Shown here: piece after piece, positions 22,928 through 34,114 of the stretch
How the letters are laid out: every line of letters starts with the position of its first letter
Position numbering within the stretch: the first letter of the stretch is position 1
Source of the DNA: Lepturacanthus savala
Lineage: Eukaryota > Chordata > Actinopteri > Scombriformes > Trichiuridae
Assembly: GCA_030544235.1 (NCBI GenBank)
Contig: CM060477.1
Coordinates: forward strand, 4,679,434 to 4,743,433
Direction: 5' to 3'
Length of the DNA stretch: 64,000 nt
The notes under the pieces: generated by a model
Seen by the model: the letters and a program-made list of their open reading frames with translations, nothing else
Told to the model about the DNA's origin: nothing
The model's database searches: none
Made by a program: the position numbers and the translations under genes

Positions 22928-25900
22928 CTGAAAATGCAGAAAGAGCTGTCCACCTGCAATTGCTGTTAACTATAGTGTTATTGGCTCTTTAGAAATGTTA
23001 TTAGTGATAAAAAATCTTCAAAAATCATTAATGATCACAATGTATGTAAACCTTACATGTAGATCAGTATAGACAGTTGGGTTTTTGATGATAATCTCTT
23101 TTATTACACTATTTTTTATAAGAAGAATTTCGAAATATAAGATAAGGTTTTATGAGATCATTAAATACAGCAGTGAATCTGTCTTAATCACTAAACAGGT
23201 GATTCAAGTACAGCACAAGAGGCATAAAGAAGTGTTAAAGGAGTGTGAATTTGGTCAGTAATTACTAATGAGCACGAACCCCTTCAGAGAAGGGGTGTGA
23301 GGTGTGCGTTTGTTTCCCCTAACAGCCATGTTTGTGTACTGTAGTTACTACACGTGGGCCTATCTGGCCTTTCCTGGGAAAACACACACTGACATACTCA
23401 CAGATACTTTCTCTGTTTTGTTTCCAATGCACTCTTTCCTTCCTATTTCCTCTCTCTGTGTCATTTCAAAGAATCAGAAAGGGAATACGTGGACAGACTG
23501 AGAGAGAGATAAAGCTTTTATGAATTTTGAGTGAAAAAGGACTGAATTAAATACATTTTTATCTGATCATGGTCTAGCCTCTCTTAACAAGACATTGTAC
23601 AAGTAACCGACAATTATGATATTTGACTGTGTAAAAGCTTTATTTCATTGCTTTACTTCAGATGTGATTTTTTTTTTAGATTCAAGGGAAATTATAGATT
23701 TCACCCCATTGCTAAACATTCATTTGAGACAGAAACACTGTAAAGATTTGTTCATGCCTGGAAGCATTAGACTCGTCCCACCTCTTTCACACATACACAC
23801 CTTTTATTTTAGTTGCTGCCACATAGCTGGAGATCATAAAATCCTTGACCGTAGTTTAAAACTTTGCCCGCCAGATTATTTTTTGTCAGTCAGTTCAAAT
23901 GGCAGATTCATAACCATTTTATTATTTATTATAGGTGCTTTCTGTCAGAGAGAGTGCAGGCCAGGCAGACATCCAAAGCCTGTAGGAAAGGGACCCTTTA
24001 TCTTAAAGATCAATGATAGAGACTGGCAAGAATATGTGACAGATGATGGTGGGTCATCGGATTTTAAGGTTACAGATTTCTGTAAGCTTATGCTTGTATC
24101 AGACGTCTACGTTTGGATGCATATTGTATAAGTAACCCAGTTGCCAGAGAGAAACATTGACACTTTATTTCTGCAGATACATTGAATGTCAACGTTTGAC
24201 ATACTTGGGATATCAATGTTTTTGATGCTTGCACATTTTCAGAAATATTTTTTCATGGTGTGAAAATGCTGTGGTTAAGGTGTAGTTAGGTTTAGGCAGA
24301 AAACAAACATAAGATCATGGTTTGGGTTAACATTTTTTAATGCGTCACATGATGGGAAAAATGACTATTAAAATGTCAGGCTGAATGCCAGTGAATTGCC
24401 CAAAGTGACAGGACAAAATGTGCACTTAACAGTGGTGTAGAACAGGTGTCTCTGCAACATTTCTAACTCCATCCACCCGACTCTCCTTCTCTACAGAAAA
24501 GGGAATCTTAAGAGGAACGTTGTCTGAAACTGTGTCACTTGTGGTCACGTTTTCCTCTGGAGACTGAGCAGGGGATTAGAATCCCATAATAGTAGAATAT
24601 ATGTAAGAGCATTTAGCAGGGGATGTTTATACAAGTGATATTAATTGAAAGTCTGTGTTTTCCTATGTCCTTTAGGAAAAGGAGCATGGAAAAATCAGGC
24701 TAGGTTATCTTTGAAAGTGAAGTTTCGCAATGAAAACATAGTAGTGAAATATGTGAGTATCATACAGAACAGATATATGCTGAGCTCAAATCTCCTCTAA
24801 CACAGCCCCTCAGGTACAGACTCTTTACTAATGCCTGAGATTGCTTCCCTAAGGGGTTTTGTACTTTTTCCTAAGTCAGTCACTAATCTCATATTATTAC
24901 AGCAAAAAGAAGGAAGCCACTGTCTATTGTCTCACCATTAATGACAAATCCTCAAAATGGTCAATTGACAGTGCATGTGCAGTGCCACCCAGGAGGTGAT
25001 AATCTCAGCAAATCGCGCTAAAGTCTAATCCGCAATATTATAGGTACTACTGTTTAACTAAAATGTTCAGACCCATGGGGAAAAAAAATCTTCGTTAAGA
25101 GTTCATTATGACTTAATGTGTTTGTAGTGTGGTCCATGGAGAGTTTGGATATTAAGAAAGACTCGAAAAACGACTGCACTCACATCATTAGGCAGATTCC
25201 CAGCGCTCCCAAGCCGTCGTCTTTCTTTTTCACTGACAGCACAGACAATCCATCAGTCGCCATGTTATGTCCACTGTGTGATTTCTTGGTTTATTGAAAA
25301 TCTTCATGTCTTCATGATGGATTGCAAAGAGATGTTCATCTTTATAAAAACTGAATCGCAGAAATTGTCCTGTGGATTGTAACTTGATAGTTAGAGAAAG
25401 GTCAGATTATGGAAGATTATGGGCTACAGTTGATATGAACCACTATATCTAAGAAGTGTAAACATAAAACTTGTTTTCTACCCTCAGGTTCAGGCACTGT
25501 GTGTGTCTGTATTGCTCCCTGCGATCAGTGGTATGAGCTCCATCTTTTGTAATTCAATCAAGCCTGCAAACATTGTGCAATCATGTGAACACAACCAAAA
25601 CGATTGCTCTTGAGTCTCTAATAGATTTCACGGGAATGGTGGGTTTCCATAGCAAACATCACTATAGCAAATGCCTCTGATGTGACAGCTTACCGTTTCC
25701 AGCATCCAGCATCTCTCATTTACTTTCCACTCTCTACCCGTTCCTTAGTTCTTTCTCTTTCAGTCTGTTTTTATTCCTATTTTTCTGTGGGTTCATACAT
25801 GTGGGGAATTCAGCATTAGTCTGCGTATCAGGGAGCAGGTGTGCCAGGTTCCAGAAACTGTGATTGTCTTGTTTAGACCCTAATGGTCCACAGGATTTGG

Positions 25901-26605
25901 AATCCTCCACTGTCTACCAGCTTCCAGCTCAACCCTTTCATGATACCCTCCACTGTGTGTCGCATGGGGTCACGCCCAAATATGACAAGCGTGTGGCAGA
26001 TGCCGACCATTAGTTCTATCTCCCAAATGCTGTGATAGGGACATCATTAGAAGCCTCATGAAGACACTTTGAAGATTTCCTTGCTCTTTGCAGCAAATGC
26101 AGTTTTCATCTCTCTGATCTCACAGCCATGGCTGATAGGACAATATGCTACTGTTCAACTGAACCACAGCCACTGTGGACACAGAAAAAAAAGCAAAAGG
26201 CTCCTGCTTTTTATAGAAGCATCCAATAATATCTGGCGTTGCCATGTATGCCTCAGGGTCAAACTGTGGTTGTGTGTGTGTGAGGCTTGGAGCCATCTGT
26301 ATGCGAGAACTGTGAGAAAGCATTTGTCAGTTATAAGAGGGCAGAATGGAAACAATCAGCTGTGAAACAACCTGCACTTCATGATTGCAGTTGTCTCAAA
26401 TATGCACGCACACACACACAGTCCAGGCTCCTTGGTCATCTGTGGTAATGTCAGGTCATAGTGGGGAAAATACCCACAGTACTACCCTAAAAGGAAATGA
26501 TTACGTGCACACACAACATTATGTGAGTAGAAGGCAACACGCATGCCACTTACTTTGTTTTTTTTTTTTGGTGTTGCAGGGAATCAATCCCCCCCGAAGA
26601 TCCAA

Positions 26606-26912
26606 TTCCAAAGTAAAAAGTCAATTCCTGCACACATTTATCACCTGTGCATTGATTTATTAACAAGACTGGACTATAGGACCCTATGGAGGCATTTGTT
26701 TACTATAGACTTGGACTATACCACTAACATGAAAAAATGTTAGAACAGCTACTGACTGTCATGCAATTGTGGGCTGCATTTATTTATGTATTTAATTATA
26801 TAAAAATGTCATTTTGGGAATGATATGTCTTGAAAAAGATCCTTGAAACATTGACTCATAAATCAATGGAGAGGTGATAAGTGTGTGCAAGAATTGAATT
26901 TTTACTTTGAAA
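26606..26912. repeat. Inverted repeat pair upstream of plcb1 exon 2
   Basis: A 55-base arm at 26606-26660 is matched in reverse complement at 26858-26912 with 49 of 55 bases identical, around a 197-base spacer. Weaker similarity continues outward toward 26582 and 26945. It is probably a decayed foldback or long-TIR transposon, and it lies about 185 bases before the exon 2 acceptor. Confidence 0.75.
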
Positions 26913-27097
26913 GAACTTTCGATATCATTCAAATTCTGGAACCGCACCCTGACACTGAGAAGTGAATGAATTGATTTACCCAGAAAATATTCTGCACTAA
27001 AAATACACAAAAAATTCCCTTGTAAAAGCACAGACACAAAGAGGGAAATACAAAAGCAAACACACATTCACTCCAGATGTCCTTCGTTTTCTTCCAG

Positions 27098-27175
27098 GAT
27101 TCTACCACTGTGACCCCGGTGACTCTAACTGTTGACCCCAAAGGTTACTTCCTGTATTGGACTGACCAGAACAAG
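27098..27175 (+). CDS. plcb1: plcb1 coding exon 2: PH domain segment
   Basis: Encodes 26 residues, DSTTVTPVTLTVDPKG followed by YFLYWTDQNK, in frame with exon 1 (phase 0 on both sides). The length and content match the second coding exon of vertebrate PLC beta 1; the DST.VTP and YWTDQNK blocks distinguish it from beta 2, 3 and 4 as I recall those paralogues. It forms early strands of the PH domain, which in PLC beta enzymes contributes to membrane and G-protein (Rac, G beta-gamma) contacts. It is flanked by a CTTCCAG acceptor and a GTAAGA donor. Deleting it would remove 26 residues without a frameshift, because both borders are phase 0. Confidence 0.96.
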
Positions 27176-29527
27176 GTAAGAAAAGGCACACCTACTCAAC
27201 AGTTTTGGGCAGGCCAAGCCTTGAACCCAGCACTTGTAAGTCTCACCTGAGACACTGGTTGCACTCCTTATCGATCAGCTCTTCAGAAACCATTAGATCG
27301 ACAGTAGCAAAACAACAGGAAGGGTTGGGTACAGATAGAAGATTAACATGAAATCAGGAAGCTCAAATTTAAGGCGTATTAAAGAGCAAGATATCACATG
27401 GCAGGTTGTAGATCTTTGAGCCCAGATTCGGCAAACATATCACTGCGGCAAGAAATATGAACATTAAAGCACAATAGCATGTTAGCGTCAATCTGAATGT
27501 TCAGAATGTGGTTTAAAGGAAGTAGGAAGTAAGTATATTCATTCCCTCACAGAGATATAAGAAGCTCAAGAGTACTTTCTCTTCTCTTCTGTTTTCTCAT
27601 AATCAAAATGAAACTTTATTATTTCTGTTTTGGCATGAATATGAACGGGTGATAGCAGAAGGATTAGTGTGGACCTATTAATTTAGTTAGTGTTTGAATT
27701 TTGTTTCCATGGACTGTTATAGTTGGAGAATTTGTTTTGTAATTTCTTGAAACTATCCAACCTTTTCATGTACTAGTTTTTTGCATGATCCATTGCTTAT
27801 CACCGTGCTGACACCATTAGAATACTAGTAAGTTGTAATAATCATCATAGTACAGCTAGAATTCCATTTGATTGTGCTGCTGTACAGACTAATTTCATGT
27901 TACTCTATCTTGTGTCTTGCTGTTTTTGCAATGTTGTTATTGTTTATCAAAACTGATCTGCCGTTCATAATCTGAGTAGAACATCAGGAGTCAAGGTCCC
28001 TCCTATCCCCTCTAACTGAAGCCAGTGAAAGAGCGGTGTTGGAAAAGTAGCAGAAATCTGAACTGCTGCACCTGCAGTGCTAAACTCGACACCTGTGAGA
28101 ATATTCCATAGCGTATTGTGTGTTTTCTCCTCCCCAGTTATGGAAAAGGCTTGAATAATAACCAGGAACAAGGTTGTGAAACTGAAGGTACCAGATGCTA
28201 TCAAACACAGTGCTCTTATCAAGCATGTGACTTCCTTTCAATTGACCTTGAAAGTGTGTTGACACATGCTACAGCAGTTTTGTCAAGTTGTTATATGATC
28301 TGTTTTTTGTAGTTACACATTACATTATACCTCCCAAGTCTGCCCAACCAGTGTCTATACTCAACACGGGCCTATGTTCCTGTTCTATTTGTGTGTATAT
28401 CCGTATCAGCAACAGCAGTCAGAGTTAGACTAATTAATAGCTAGCATTGATTTTATGTTTGCCCAGATCAGGGTATTTCATTGCAGCCACTCTAAAACAT
28501 AGACAGGAGTGCTGACTAAGACCTTACCTCTGCACACACACACGCCTCAATACACAAATAAGCACATTCACACGTCATCTATGAGTGCAGTGCTACTCCT
28601 GCTATGTAGATGAGGAAGTATCCTATCGTGTTTAAATTACAGTTATATACTATGAGGGCAAAAAATGTATGTATGTTCTTCTCGACTGAACAATCAATGA
28701 GGAAAGGCCTCCTGTTCTGGAAAGAGAGAGAGAGACTCAGACAGATAGAACAACAGGCAACCACCTTGGATGTCTGGTTTGCTGGAAGTGTGGAAATGTG
28801 TATGTATGTGTATCTGTGGTCAGACAAAACACTGCACTGAGTTCTCCACTAAAAGAATTTGCGAGAGGCTCTTTGGCGTCAATTCGTCATTATTTCCTGT
28901 GCTTGACGTAAGGTAAAGATTTTGAATGATGAGGCTTTTGTGTGTGTGTGAGTGTTTCCGTGTGAGGGTGTCTGTTCTGTCTCTCAGCACTGAACCTGGT
29001 CCTGCTGCATGCATAATAATTCAAATTGATACCTAGCAAAGCCCAGACGAAACTCTATTTGGGCATAAATAAAGGCACCCACTATATTCCTTGTGCCACT
29101 GTGAACACAAAACTGTGTTTGTGTGTTAACAAAGATGTCATGTCTATGTTGTCCCTTACCTTTATTCCTGATGGTATTGCACATCTGTTCAACAGGCAAA
29201 TTTAAACAGGCCACAATGCTCTGTCCACTTTTCTCCGTTTGTTAGAGACTCAGCATGATGGCCTGCAGAGTGAAAGCATTCCTCGGATTCTTCAGAATCA
29301 CAGCAGAACTGTACTCAGTGTGCCCACTGCACTCACTTTCAATCACACATTGTAACTGATGAATACAGTTTTTAATACCTTCTGTATTTTCAGTTCTACT
29401 TTTTACTGGAGGCCTTGAACCAGGACACATTTAAACTTACTGATGAGTAATTGTGGACTAGAGATGCAAGTTTTCCCCTGAAAAGTTTGATCAAAGCACA
29501 CTGTTTTCATTCAGCAAACTGCTGGCT

Positions 29528-29962
29528 ATTTCAGAAATATGTTTATCTGTTTGCTGAGATTTAGATATTAGATATCGCTCTCATATCTGTCTGTCAAATG
29601 TGAAGCTAGAACAAGCAGCAGCTGATTAGCTGGCTTAGCATAAAGACTGGAAACGGGGGGAAACGGCCAGCTTGGCTTTGTCCAAAAGTAAATAGGATCC
29701 GCCCGTATGATCACCTCTCAGGCTTACTAATCAACATGTTAAATTATGTTTGTTTAATCTGTACACAAACAAAAGAAGTTTTGGTTTACAGGGAGTTATG
29801 TAGCTGTTTACCCCTGCCCTGTTCCCAATCTTTATGCTTAAAAAATGATCCACTGGCTGTAGCTTCATAGTTGATGGACAGATCATCATGAGACTGGTAT
29901 CAATCCAAGTCTCAGCAGGAAAGCATAAACAGATTTTTCCAAACTATCAACCTATTTTTAAG
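29528..29962. mobile_element. Long-TIR non-autonomous element, percomorph type
   Basis: The two ends are inverted versions of each other over roughly 100 bases: CTCTCATATCTGTCTGTCAA with TGTGAAGCTAGAACAAGC on the left, and on the reverse strand of the right end CTCATGATGATCTGTCCATC with CTATGAAGCTACAGCCAG. Between them lies GCTGGCTTAGCATAAAGACT followed by GGAAAC blocks and CTTTGTCCAAAAGTAAA. I recall this as a very common spiny-rayed fish repeat. No coding frame. The family name is not certain. Confidence 0.65.
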
Positions 29963-31908
29963 GACATTAATAGTCTGTCTTAAATGATATATTGGAGTGT
30001 GTGAGACAGAGAGGGGATGGGTGAAAGAAGAACTGTCCTGTTAATCCCAGTGTTTTTTTCATTCCCAACTTGTCATGAGTTACTCTGTTAGAATCTATCC
30101 AAAAGTGGAGTTCAGCCATGTTTTAAGGTTAAAAAGCTAAAGTTTAGTTTTGCGGCAGAATGTGTAAATGTCAGATCTGTTTAGGCATGATGTTCTTTGC
30201 CTTATCTTTCTTGTTAGCTTTTTAGCGGATGACTCAAAGCTGAGGGATGCCTTTATTGACAAAATGGCCTCAACTTCAAGAATTCTGTGTAGGTGTCACA
30301 AATGTGACCAAATTGGTCACTTTTGCAACAATCTTTTTGGTAATGCAACATAAAATTTGAATGGGTCACATTGGTGCCAGTAAAAAAAAGACCTACCTAT
30401 ACATCACCTTTGAAATTGCCAGATTGGCAATTCAGACAGCTTATTTTTACTCTGATTCTATTTGAAGCGTTGGACATTTCATTGTTGTTGCTCCTCATCT
30501 TACTTTGAGCCAGGCAAATCAACGGACAGCTCCTAATGTTACTCAGCCTCACTTTGTGCAGCGGATGAGTTTTGACTATCCATGAACTAGAACAGATTTT
30601 CTACCTCACCTCACCTCTAATGCTAGCAATATATTAACATACATTTATTACGTGCCCCACTATCATTAAAGGAGGTGGTTAAATATGAGACACTCAGAGC
30701 AAGAAACAGAGAAGCTGTGCTAACTCTTAAAGCTAGGTTAGCTAAATTAGCTGCTAAGCTGCTAAATATGCAGCAACTAAGGGATTTATCCATAAAGTCA
30801 ACTAAGAACTTAAGTAGAACTAACATGTTTAAATGTACAGCCAACAATTACCCGGAGAAATGAAGAATGCAGAGATGCTACACTACCAAAACACAGGTGG
30901 TGTTGAGATATGATGTTACACCACATTAAATTCTACTAGATTCTACCCATATCAACCAATTCTAATCACCAATTCTAAACCACACACCATCAGGATAGAC
31001 AACATAGATAAAACACTACAAATAACAGCAATCCCTTAGACACAGACAATTAGAAAGAGATTGAAAAAGGTAGATTTCCCGATAGACTACAAACACCATT
31101 AACTGTCTCAGTAACAAACCGACTAGACTTTCACTAATTATTAAAGAACCCAGTCCTATACTAGTCTCATATTTAGCATTTATTTAGCATTTTGTTTTTA
31201 TACTGCTCATTAAAACATATCGCTGACATCCATTATTTTTAATTTATGTTTACATTTCTAATGGATATAAAGTAAAGATGGCATTTATGCCAGTGCCATG
31301 CAAAAAAGGAACCTGAAATAAGACCTTTTTACACATTATTCCTCTCTCCTTCTCTATCTAAGTCATAGTCAATCTTTAACATAAGAACAGGGGATGCTAA
31401 TGTAAAAGATGGGTAGTCATCAGGCTGTTCTGTATGGAATGGACACACAGAGGCCAGGCGCGTTGGTGAAACTGCTGGTGAAACTAGTTGAAAAATTGAT
31501 TTTGAACCCCACAGAAATAAAATACTTTTACTGATTCTTGATCGAGTCTGTTAAGGTAATGGAGGTGAATTAATGATGATGGCAGCTCTGGAGATGACCT
31601 TAGACTTACCTCCCTTCACTTGTGGACACTTGCAAAATAGGAGCTTGAGCAATGCTACTCTACTCAAATGTATTAGACAGTCGCTGCCATTTTCTCTGTG
31701 GATTGAAACAGGTGCAAACTGTGTCGATTTTAATATGACGTAAGCTGTGGTGGCATTTCTGCACGGTGCCGTATTCTAAACAAGGCGCTGCTATGTAAAC
31801 TCCTGCAGCCATAACTCACCCATGTTTGTGTGTGTTTGGTTTAAGAGTCCATTTGGCCAGCGCTTTCTGTTCCTGCATGCTCGATCCTTCACCTTGAAAA
31901 TGTGTGCG

Positions 31909-32012
<104 letters not shown>

Positions 32013-32742
32013 GTATGAATATTTCACCACAGAGAGAAAGAGATATTTGACATTGATGATTATGTGGTGATCATGGTGATGATAGTAATGATGCTGTTTA
32101 TAATGATGATGGTAAATGACTATCATGCAGAGACCTTATGTCAACATATTTCCATCCTACATTGGAAATACATTAACAACAGTGAAAGGTTAATTCAAAA
32201 GTTGGCCAGTTTCCTACCAGATGAGGTGCTTTCTCATAGTCAAGGATATATTTACAGTAAGGAACAGGGAAATAGAAATTGAGATATTGATAGGTTCCTT
32301 GTTCAAAGGTTTGAATAAATAACGTCTCTGTATCAGTTACTTTGCAAGGTGCAATTCTTTGCAAAGCCTCTTCTAGATTGTGTTTGACTGGCAAATTTGT
32401 GCAGTATCTATTTTTAGAGTCTTGTTGTTGCTATGACACTTCTGTTCACAATGTGTTTGTTTAGAAATGACCCCAATCACCAGAAGTAGGTCTCTGAGTC
32501 ACTTGACATAATCAGTTATTGCAGTGACATACAGCTAATCACTAACTCACCGTTCCCACCTTCAACTATAGCCGACTTCTTTATATATCACAGCTACAGT
32601 ACCATGGTAACCATGAGCTCAGCCTGAGGTCTTTAGAGCCAGCTCATTTAGTCACATTTACATGTATATGCTGTAAATAAACTCATAAATACACACATGA
32701 AGCATACCAGCATACAGCCCAAAACACACATGCACGCATACA

Positions 32743-32778
32743 CGCATGCACACACACACACACAAACACACACACACA
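32743..32778 (+). repeat. CA microsatellite
   Basis: Imperfect CA run with one CAAACA interruption, preceded by GCATACACGCATGCACAC. Confidence 0.8.
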
Positions 32779-33485
32779 TTCCTGTAATATACAACCAGGA
32801 ACAGGTGCTTCTTAGGAGGTTAAAAATAGTTTTTGCTCTTGTTGGCTGATCCTGCTTTGAAGGGGAGGAGCTACGCACCAGTGAGAGGTAGACAGACTCA
32901 GTCAAATTAGCAATCTTTTGGATTATTTGCTATGGTTGCTATGCAACAGCACACACCTTGGAAACGCCACATTCTATTTCGGCCCTGCTCATATTCTGGG
33001 GAATGCTGCCGATATTGTGTCGTTGTGTGCATGCATATGAGTGTGTGTTGTTTTTATGTTGTTTTTATGGACTAATTTCTCTCATATGAACATATTTGGA
33101 TGAGGGTGTGGAGCAGGGTGGGAGTTGCACCTAGCAGACAGCAATCTGCAGCATGAACCACCTGTCACTCAAAGCCCCCCTTTAGTTAATTATGGATAAA
33201 TTTAGGCCTTAATGAAATGTAAATGCTTGAGTTACAAAAATAAGTTGCACAGTCGTTATGAATAAGAGAAATATCTAGAAAGACCAAAACTGCACAAACT
33301 GTTTCCACATTGGACTCACTTGTCAACCTCTTGGTAGTAACCAAGCCACAAAGCTGCTTTGCATGGTGAGTTTTGACATTTTACTTTAAGTTGTGCTTCA
33401 TTTACTGCAGATATTATTGGGATATTGAATTCATTCAAAAATAATCTATTAAAGTAATGTCACCCTCTGACTCTGAGGAAGCAGC

Positions 33486-33527
33486 TGATTGTCTGATTTG
33501 TATAGATGATTGTCTGATTTGTATAGA
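33486..33527 (+). repeat. 21-bp tandem duplication
   Basis: Two identical adjacent copies of a 21-base unit starting TGATTGTCTGATTTG. A recent slippage product. Confidence 0.85.
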
Positions 33528-33702
33528 AACCTCTCAGCTTTCTCACAATGTCCATCAGAACTTTAACAGGTTTGTAATAACAGCTGTGCTTTCTAATTTG
33601 TCAATAGAAAATTGAATCCAGTTTGAAGTGCTAATCTTTCCTTAGGAGTGGGAGAGGAAAACAATCTGAGCTCAGATCAGTAACGCCAGAAGTACATTTT
33701 AC

Positions 33703-34114
33703 TCACAGACTATTAGCAGCAGCACTGTAGGAAATTATTTGGCCACAAAAGTAGGCTTTTAGAGTGTTCTTTGATAGGATGAGACAAGGGTGCTCACCTT
33801 TCTTCGGGGCCAGAGATCTATGGACACGATCAATGATTAATTGTGCAATCCGTTGAAGTGCGCCGTCGAGGCTCTGTGCCACAGTAGCCTGCTCCTCAGC
33901 CACTTCTTTATGGTCTTGGCAAAGTTTTCCAATTTTGTTCTCCAAATCACGGCATAGTTTTTGAGTTTTGGATATTGCCTCCAGCTGAAGAGCTTCTATG
34001 TCTCTCTTGAAAGTTTGAAGGAGGGAAGCAATTGCTGCTTTAAGGGTTACAGGGAGGCTTGGAAAGATAGTGGTAGCTCACATCTTAATCTTCAGAGAGT
34101 GTCGCCTCCGCCAT
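33703..34114 (-). pseudogene. L1/Tx1-like LINE ORF1 relic
   Basis: On the minus strand an ATG at 34114 opens MAEATLSED before a stop. After a frameshift, a long frame reads FPSLPVTLKAAIASLLQTFK, RDIEALQLEAISKTQKL, CRDLENKIGKLCQDHKEVAE and QATVAQSLDGALQRIAQLII, then DRVHRSLAPKKGE. The middle is a coiled coil with heptad spacing; the R-x-HRSLAPK block is the entry to the C-terminal part of fish L1-type ORF1 RNA chaperones. In intact relatives I would expect an RRM between the coiled coil and RxHRSLAP, so this copy seems to have an internal deletion as well as a frameshift. No ORF2 follows. Confidence 0.6.

Larger units (their letters stand above)
21979..27097 (+). other. plcb1: plcb1 intron 1 (5,119 bases)
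   Basis: Phase-0 intron with a GTAAGT donor and a TTTTCTTCCAG acceptor. The first 500 bases are still CpG-bearing, with GT runs near 22262-22276 and 22325-22341 and a CRE-like TGACGTCG at 22444-22451. The rest is AT-rich. It contains the stem-loop at 22003, the minus-strand exon-like stretch at 22716-22927, a 171-codon unassigned frame at 23616-24131 and the inverted repeats at 26606-26912. No other gene is evident. Confidence 0.9.

Noticed and set aside
30168..30353. Short frame with a C-x2-C-x4-H-x-C pattern suggesting a zinc knuckle
   Set aside because: The final spacing is wrong for a CCHC knuckle (needs x4 before the last C) and the hit falls partly in a small palindrome (GTGACCAA/TTGGTCAC).
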